Origin: Larix sibirica
Lineage: Eukaryota; Streptophyta; Pinopsida; Pinales; Pinaceae
NCBI GenBank assembly: GCA_004151065.3
Contig: NWUY0300064661.1
Coordinates: 1 to 12,295 of the forward strand
Length of the DNA: 12,295 nt
Direction of reading: 5' to 3'
Shown here: positions 7,752 to 12,295 of the stretch, piece by piece
Numbering within the stretch: the stretch's first letter is position 1
Layout of the letters: each line of letters opens with the position of its first letter
The notes under the pieces: model-generated
The model's input: the letters and a program-made list of their open reading frames with translations, nothing else
Told to the model about the DNA's origin: nothing
Database searches by the model: none
Translations under genes and position numbers: made by a program

Positions 7752-7755
7752 AACA

Positions 7756-7786
7756 TCTCCCCCACCCCAAAAATTTCTTCGTCCCG
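7756..7786 (-). promoter_or_regulatory. Polypurine tract and preceding conserved CGGGACGA motif
   Basis: The minus strand reads CGGGACGAAG, a short T-rich gap, then TTTTTGGGGTGGGGGAGA, ending against the TG of the probable LTR. A G/A run flush with an LTR start is the polypurine tract that primes plus-strand DNA synthesis. The upstream CGGGACGA box is a frequent companion of this site in plant LTR retrotransposons. This strongly suggests that the ORF at 7863-11119 belongs to an LTR retroelement. Confidence 0.65.
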
Positions 7787-7862
7787 AAGAGAACAAGGAG
7801 ATATAAATTTTTACAAACTTTTTTTTACAAAATTACAAAAATTTGACAAGTATTCGGAGCTA

Positions 7863-10800
7863 CTAATAGTTGGATGTTGCACCAGGTGGAGTTGCTTCAA
7901 CACACACTTCGGTTATGGCTACAGTAGAGAGGGTGATTCGTCACTGAAAATATTCCCACTTGATTAAGAGGGACTGGATGTTTGTACTAACTGTAATAAT
8001 CTCTGATGGGCGTAACAACTTCACTAGTATTGGTTGATTCTACATGTTTTGAAGATCAATCCTAAAGTACTGATGTTGAAGTTTTGCGATTCACATCAGT
8101 CTATATATACGGGTTATGAGTCGTCTGAATTCAGTCTATGCACTTTTTTATTTCTGCAACCATTGATGTTCTTTCTTCTGGAAGTCAACCATGCATTGTT
8201 GTTCCATTCTAATTTGAATATCTAGAATTTGAGTGGTGGCTGGGTCGGCTGTATTCTGTCATTTGTAAGTCCAAAATGGTGGATTTCATAGTTTGGATCT
8301 CAATACAAATTTTCCCATAGTAAGAGTACCAATTGTTCAAAACTAGTGTCGATATGGTCTCCTACACCTCATATTCTTTTAATTTCCTATCCCGTGCCTC
8401 AAAATTTTTGAACTTGTCAGCCAAAATTAGATTGTTTTCATATTGTTGTTGTTGCGTTTGATCATCAAGTACTTGTTAAAAACAAGTTAATACAGACCCA
8501 AGAATAATTTGAATTTTGGCAAGTGTTTTCTCAGGATGGGATCCCCAAATTGCTTCGAGAAACCGTTCAACTTCTAAAGAGCAAGCCTTCCAAGTGTCAT
8601 CCTGCTCTAACTTGATGGCTCTGAGCTTTTGACAATCATCGGACCATCTTTTATTTCATTACTTCGTGGAAATTTTGATGAAGTCATTGATCTCTTGGTC
8701 TGTAGCTTTGAATGTAAAAGAAACCCATTTTGTTGATGTCCCAGCGCTCTGTTGTACTAGTAGAGAAAGTGTTTTATTGATCTTTTCTTTCTTCTGTTTA
8801 TTGACTAGTTGCGATTAGGGTCAAGGCTATTGCAGTTGCGATGGGTAAAGTAATAGGTAGTTGGGTTGTACTGGTTGGGGGAACATATACGATGAGTGGA
8901 ATGGGATTTGTGTTGGTAGAATAAATGAGAGTTAATGAAGTGGTTAGAACAATATTGGTTGATGATGTTGATATAGGGTTGGTTGGTGGTGGAGTCATTG
9001 GGATAAGGATTGGGTCATTCGAATGGATAATTTTTTTGACGAGGGTATGCCAAGAGATGGACTTTGTCGATACTGGGGTTGTAACGATGGTCAAAGTAGT
9101 CGTCGAGATGGAAGAGGGAGTAGTAGATGAAATGTGAGGAGTCAAGGGGGATGAATTTTTTAGAAGGGATTCATTATAGGGAAGCTTAAGTGTTTGCATC
9201 GGGGATTTGGAAGTTCCAGGAGAAGGTGGGGTGGAGTGACCAATATGTTTGGTGGAGTTGTGGCTTCGAGGATTGGTCAAATTGTATTCAACTGACTTAG
9301 ATGGGAGAATAAATGCGATAGAAAGCCAATTATTTGAGTAAGTTCAGGTGTTATGAATATGGAAGTGGGGTTTGAAATTGTGGTTAAAGGTTGATATTCT
9401 TGTCGACACGTTGGGGATTGGGGCATGGACTCATCCGATAAATCCATGGGGTCTTCTTCATGGGATCATTTTGATAAATTTAATTTCTTTTGTGGAGGAG
9501 GTAAAGTTGCTATGTTTAGATTTGGTGTTGTTGACTGAAATGGTCTCCTATGCTTTGTGAAATTTTTCTTGATTTGTAGTTCTATAGTGAATTTATTTTT
9601 AGCAGCTTCAATTAGGGAAATTTTAGCATGTTCTCGCAGAACGACTAAGTCCTCTTCGGTTGTTATTAAAAACAATTCTTTCCTCTTCTTCGACTATTGT
9701 TGAGTGGATTTTCCTTTTAAATTTTGTTGGAATGTGATAATTTTCTCAACAAACTGGTCAAATCTCTCATTCAGACAAGTTTCATTAAAGTCTAGATCGA
9801 CTCCTTCTTTGATTAATGGTTCTTCTTCATCATCTTCGGTTGTCTCCCTATTTGTCTTAGCAACTGGTTCTTTGATTTGGTTGGATGAGGGGACAATTTC
9901 TAAATTTTTCTCCTCCAGTTCATCATATGGAATGAATGTGGTCATGTACAACGAGGTATCATATTGTTCTTCTACCTCATCATCCATAAGAGGTTGTATC
10001 AAATCCGACTGTTTGGAATATGCTAAAATTGGTACTAACAACACAATATTCGACTGTCTGCAAAGGTCGTCTAACAACTCCTGGAGATTTGGGTAATAGT
10101 CAAGCTGTCGTGAATATCCTCCTGGTCCTTGTAGATACCATACCTTGGTATGGTCAAGGTCTAGCTGGATATGGGATGACCAAGGTAGGATGTGACATAC
10201 GTGCTACAGCACTCTCCACTGATCATACTTAGTTTTTATAATCTGGAACCCGTTTTTCAGTAGCATCTTAGTGTATAATGTTCCTTTTGGTGCAAAATTT
10301 TGAATTTATTCATGAGAGGTGCCTTGATGTTGGTAATTTTTTTTTCATCGTCCAGGTCTATCTTTTCCATCGCTATCCAAATGAGTAGCGACAAAAAATG
10401 AATTTCCTATCTAGATTCTTGGCATCTTTCACAGTTGGTGTGAACTATTTTAGCTAGGTGTTCGACCAAGTTGAATATTGTTGTGTCATAGGAAATAACC
10501 TTCATGAATTCTACAATTTCAAACTTTAAGATGAATGGTTGGCCAGAGCTAGTCAGGCACATTGAGATTATCGCTGTTGTCCATTTGACTGTTCCGCAAG
10601 TCACTTTCCTGATTATTAATCCTTTTGAGTTCTTTCCCTGTGGTGTTCCTATAAATTTGTCGAATAGCTCTATAGGATTAGTCGTTATAGGGACTTGTGC
10701 TCCATTGTTTGGAAACCCAATAATGTAGGCTATGACAAAGTCACTTATCTCAAAGGGCTTGTCTAGCCATATTTTTCCATCATGATACCAAATCACGATG

Positions 10801-11119
10801 GATTTTTCTATGAGGTCTTTTAAATTTCCATGGATGGAAAGAAATAGTGCGTTCAAATGTTTTCAAATATTGGCTACAAAAATCTTATTGGATTCCTCGG
10901 TCCATTTGTTGTCTTGAATTCCCCACTCTTTCAATTCCTCATATTGCTTTGCCAAATTGTACTCTTCTATTTTGGATTTCTTTATCTTGTGTAGTTTGGT
11001 TTGCAAAGGTGTCAAGACTACTTATTCTTGTTGTTCTCTTGACTTAGGATACTCTTGTATTAGTCACAAATTTTAGTTTTGGCTTCTCTTGTCTTAGTCA
11101 CAACTTTCTTGGGCGCCAT
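7863..11119 (-). pseudogene. Single long retroelement ORF (gag-like, unidentified family), broken
   Basis: The start is an ATG at 11119 in a plant consensus context (ACAATGGCG), opening MAPKKVVTKTREAKT, a basic N-terminus. After an early frame change, about 10990-10255 reads openly except for TGA (10863-10865) and TAG (10407-10409). It contains an EEYNLAKQYEELKEW helix and a globular part with WYHDGKIWLD, FVIAYIIGFPNNG and TSSGQPFILKFEIVEF. A second frame (about 10250-9290) holds QELLDDLCRQSN and an acidic stretch, TTEDDEEEPLIKEG. A third (9280-8798) is Thr/Ser/Pro-rich. A fourth (about 8800-8209) is coiled-coil-like with QQQQ. A last frame ends EATPPGATSNY then TAG at 7863-7865, about 90 bp before the polypurine tract. 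No zinc knuckle, protease, RT or integrase is seen. The layout recalls gag-like plant transposon proteins; the exact family is unknown. Stops are few compared with the neighbouring fossils. Confidence 0.7.
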
Positions 11120-11260
11120 TGTAGGTTGTTGGTAATTGACGATCGAAAATTTTGTAAGGAAGTTTGTGATTTTTCAAAATAGAATCCGCTCGCTCTAGTT
11201 CGTGCAGAATATTTCCCATCAATATTCTAGTACTGGTGTATTTATAGGCACATAAATTGG
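11120..11260 (-). promoter_or_regulatory. TATA promoter and leader for the minus-strand ORF
   Basis: On the minus strand, CTATAAATA (11239-11247) followed by CACCAG is an excellent TATA box; transcription would start near 11215. The leader of about 95 bases is A/C-rich and has no upstream ATG beyond one near the cap site. It ends CCAACAACCTACAATGGCG, a strong plant initiation context. Two further readings exist. TGGCGCCCA over the ATG matches the first nine bases of a tRNA-Lys primer site. CCAACA at 11127-11132 would pair with the TGTTGG that opens the 3' LTR. So this may be the tail of a 5' LTR, although its sequence does not match 7411-7755. Confidence 0.6.
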
Positions 11261-11430
11261 CGAGTTTTTATCATGTGTAGGTGAATGCATTAACTGTGGT
11301 CTTGGTGGGTGACAATTAATCCACACGCTTGAAGAAATTTGTGGTGGAAGTTTTGTTCACGGTCCATTTGGTTCACTTGATGGTTGGATCTCCCAATGAT
11401 AGCCTCGTCCATGCTTCCCCTCTTGTTGGT
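11261..11430. other. Spacer between divergent elements
   Basis: This separates the TATA promoter (pointing left) from the Penelope-like element (pointing right). No open frame or recognised motif was found. It could be LTR U3/upstream promoter sequence interrupted by the Penelope-like insertion. Confidence 0.4.
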
Positions 11431-11445
11431 ATAGATATTTCCAAC

Positions 11446-12030
11446 CTCATAAAAAATGCTTTGGATTTGCCTTCTTTAGTTACCAAGGAGACCTTTATGA
11501 ACAAATAGAAGGAACTGCCATGGAATCACCTCTATCTCCAGTCATAGAAAATATATTTATGGGAAAATTTGAGGAAAAAATCTAGACAGTGTCCCCCTCA
11601 AACCAAAATATTGGAAAATATTTATGGATGACACGTTTGTTGTCTGGCCCCATGGTCCTAACCAACTCCGGAATTTCCTCATCCACCTCAATAGCCTCTT
11701 TAATGATATCCAATTTACCATGGAAATTGAAAATGACAATTGCCTCCCCTATCTTGATGTCCGAATCACCCACAACATTAATGGTACCCTAATGCACCAA
11801 GTTTAGAGAAAGAAAACCACACTAACTATTACCTTAATGCCAAATCCCAACATCACGCCTCCCAAAAAGATAGGGTACTAAATACTTTGTCTACCAGAGC
11901 CTACCACATTTTTTATAAAACCCACATAGATACCAAAAATATTATCTAAAAAGAGTTTTTCAAACCAATGGATATTCCAAACAACAAATCAACAATTCCT
12001 TTCAAAGAGCCACCCATCTCAATTCCGATA
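11446..12030 (+). pseudogene. Penelope-like reverse transcriptase fragment
   Basis: Landmarks in order: ISNLIK; FAFFSYQGDLYEQIEG; TAMESPLSPVIENIFM (11514-11562), which is the family's AMGSPLSP motif with Gly changed to Glu; then TAG at 11583-11585 and a frame change. Next comes IFMDDTFVVWPHG, with the catalytic FMDD box at 11621-11632 (YVDDTFVIW in the family). IQFTMEIENDNCLPYLDV and LMHQV then lead to a TAG (11804-11806) where the family has Tyr. After another shift, HTNYYLNAKSQHHASQKDRV and a STRAYHIF piece follow. The two active-site Asp residues remain, but at least three stops and two frameshifts inactivate it. Confidence 0.92.
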
Positions 12031-12063
12031 ATCCTATACCTCAAAACCACAACTCCCTAGCCT

Positions 12064-12295
12064 TTCTCTCTTACATTTAAGGAACTATTGATAAAATATC
12101 CAAAATACTTAATAAAAAGAACATCAAGACCATTTTTAAACCTCTAAAAACCCTCCAAAATTCTTTCACCTCAACCAAATACAAGATTAACCCCCTCCAC
12201 CAACACGGAGTCTATGAAATTCCTTGTTCATGTGGCACTTCCTAAATTGGTCAAACTGGTTGTTCCTTCTGTGAAAATCCTCACAGCAGATCTAA
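12064..12295 (+). pseudogene. GIY-YIG endonuclease domain, N-terminal part, with YIG tyrosine replaced by a stop
   Basis: After a TAA near 12077 the frame reads GTIDKISKILNKKNIKTIF, then KYKINPLHQHGVYEIPCSC and GTS, TAA, IGQTGCSF. GVY (12207-12215) is the GIY element. The CSC cysteine pair between the two motifs is a trademark of Penelope-like endonucleases. IGQTG is the rest of the YIG element, but its tyrosine codon is TAA (12243-12245). The catalytic Arg, His and Glu lie further on and are distorted (FCENPHSRS) or outside the window. In live elements this domain nicks target DNA for target-primed reverse transcription. Confidence 0.88.

Larger units (their letters stand above)
7411..7755 (-). 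mobile_element. Probable 3' LTR of the minus-strand single-ORF element
   Basis: On the minus strand, a polypurine tract at 7756-7773 is followed directly by TGTTGGAGGAGCC..., the TG that should open a 3' LTR. A matching terminus ending ...TACAACA (minus) is found at 7411, giving TGTTG...CAACA ends and a 345-bp LTR. The right boundary (7755) is well supported by the tract. The left one is chosen only because its ends pair, and another TG-start candidate lies near 7528. No second copy of this LTR is in the window, so the pair cannot be confirmed. Confidence 0.45.
11430..12295 (+). mobile_element. Penelope-like retroelement with GIY-YIG endonuclease (Dryad-like), 5'-truncated, right end open
   Basis: Plus-strand frames, joined across frameshifts, give a Penelope-like reverse transcriptase followed by a GIY-YIG endonuclease. 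This combination is specific to canonical Penelope-like elements. The element is recognisable from about 11446 (ISNLIK). Earlier RT motifs are absent, which fits the 5' truncation usual for this class. The C-terminal endonuclease continues past the window. Among plants, endonuclease-bearing Penelope-like elements are known from conifers (Dryads), so that family is the best guess; assignment is from memory of motifs, not an alignment. It points away from the minus-strand ORF. Confidence 0.92.

Noticed and set aside
8925-9137. Plus-strand Val/Gly/Glu-rich open frame
   Set aside because: Complement of the Thr/Ser/Pro-rich part of the minus-strand ORF; low-complexity shadow.
9704-10096. Plus-strand open frame of 130 codons, Ser-rich
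   Set aside because: Mirror of the acidic Asp/Glu-rich minus-strand segment, which continues in frame on both sides while this does not.
11557-11792. Open frames in other frames and on the minus strand over the Penelope-like RT
   Set aside because: Only the plus-strand frames give the RT motifs; the rest are shadows.
1-12295. CRISPR array, bacterial operon, tRNA or rRNA genes
   Set aside because: No regularly spaced repeats with unique spacers, no ribosome-binding-site-led gene runs, and no cloverleaf or rRNA-like segments were seen; the content is plant-type retroelements.

Overview
The window looks like intergenic DNA from a large plant nuclear genome, most likely a conifer or other gymnosperm. 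It is AT-rich and has no intact host gene, tRNA or rRNA. It is filled with decayed, head-to-tail and partly nested retroelements. The organism call rests on three things: plant-type LTR elements (Ty3/gypsy pol, a tRNA-iMet primer site, a 1.85 kb solo LTR), a plant-type start context (ACAATGGCG), and a Penelope-like element with a GIY-YIG endonuclease. Among land plants, that last class is known mainly from conifers (the Dryad family). No species can be named from this sequence alone.

Layout from left to right. (1) 1-~1990, minus strand: a frameshifted Ty3/gypsy pol in the order reverse transcriptase, RNase H, integrase, cut by the window edge. (2) ~2000-3237: non-coding, with a purine-rich tract and an LTR-tail/primer-binding-site remnant near 2537. 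(3) 3243-5094: a solo LTR with TG...CA ends and a TTATT target duplication on each side. It carries a TATA box with a dyad/G-box just downstream, plus a tandem duplication with the window's only N at its junction. (4) 5112-5230: a 46-bp tandem repeat. (5) ~5400-5799, plus strand: a broken retroelement ORF with a coiled-coil-like part and a G-patch motif. (6) 5800-7410: non-coding, including a 6550-6930 block rich in TCGA/TTGA palindromes. (7) 7411-11119, minus strand: a long single-ORF element of about 1,085 codons, broken by several stops and frameshifts. It has a TATA promoter and leader at its 5' side, and a polypurine tract and probable LTR with a strong hairpin at its 3' side. No reverse transcriptase or integrase is present, so it resembles a gag-only, non-autonomous retroelement. 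(8) ~11430-12295, plus strand: a Penelope-like element with reverse transcriptase and the start of a GIY-YIG endonuclease, 5'-truncated and running off the window.

Nothing here looks functional as a cellular gene system. The two items most worth following are the GIY-YIG Penelope-like element, a lineage thought to have entered conifers from arthropods, and the unidentified single-ORF element at 7863-11119, whose 5' promoter architecture is unusually well preserved compared with its neighbours.
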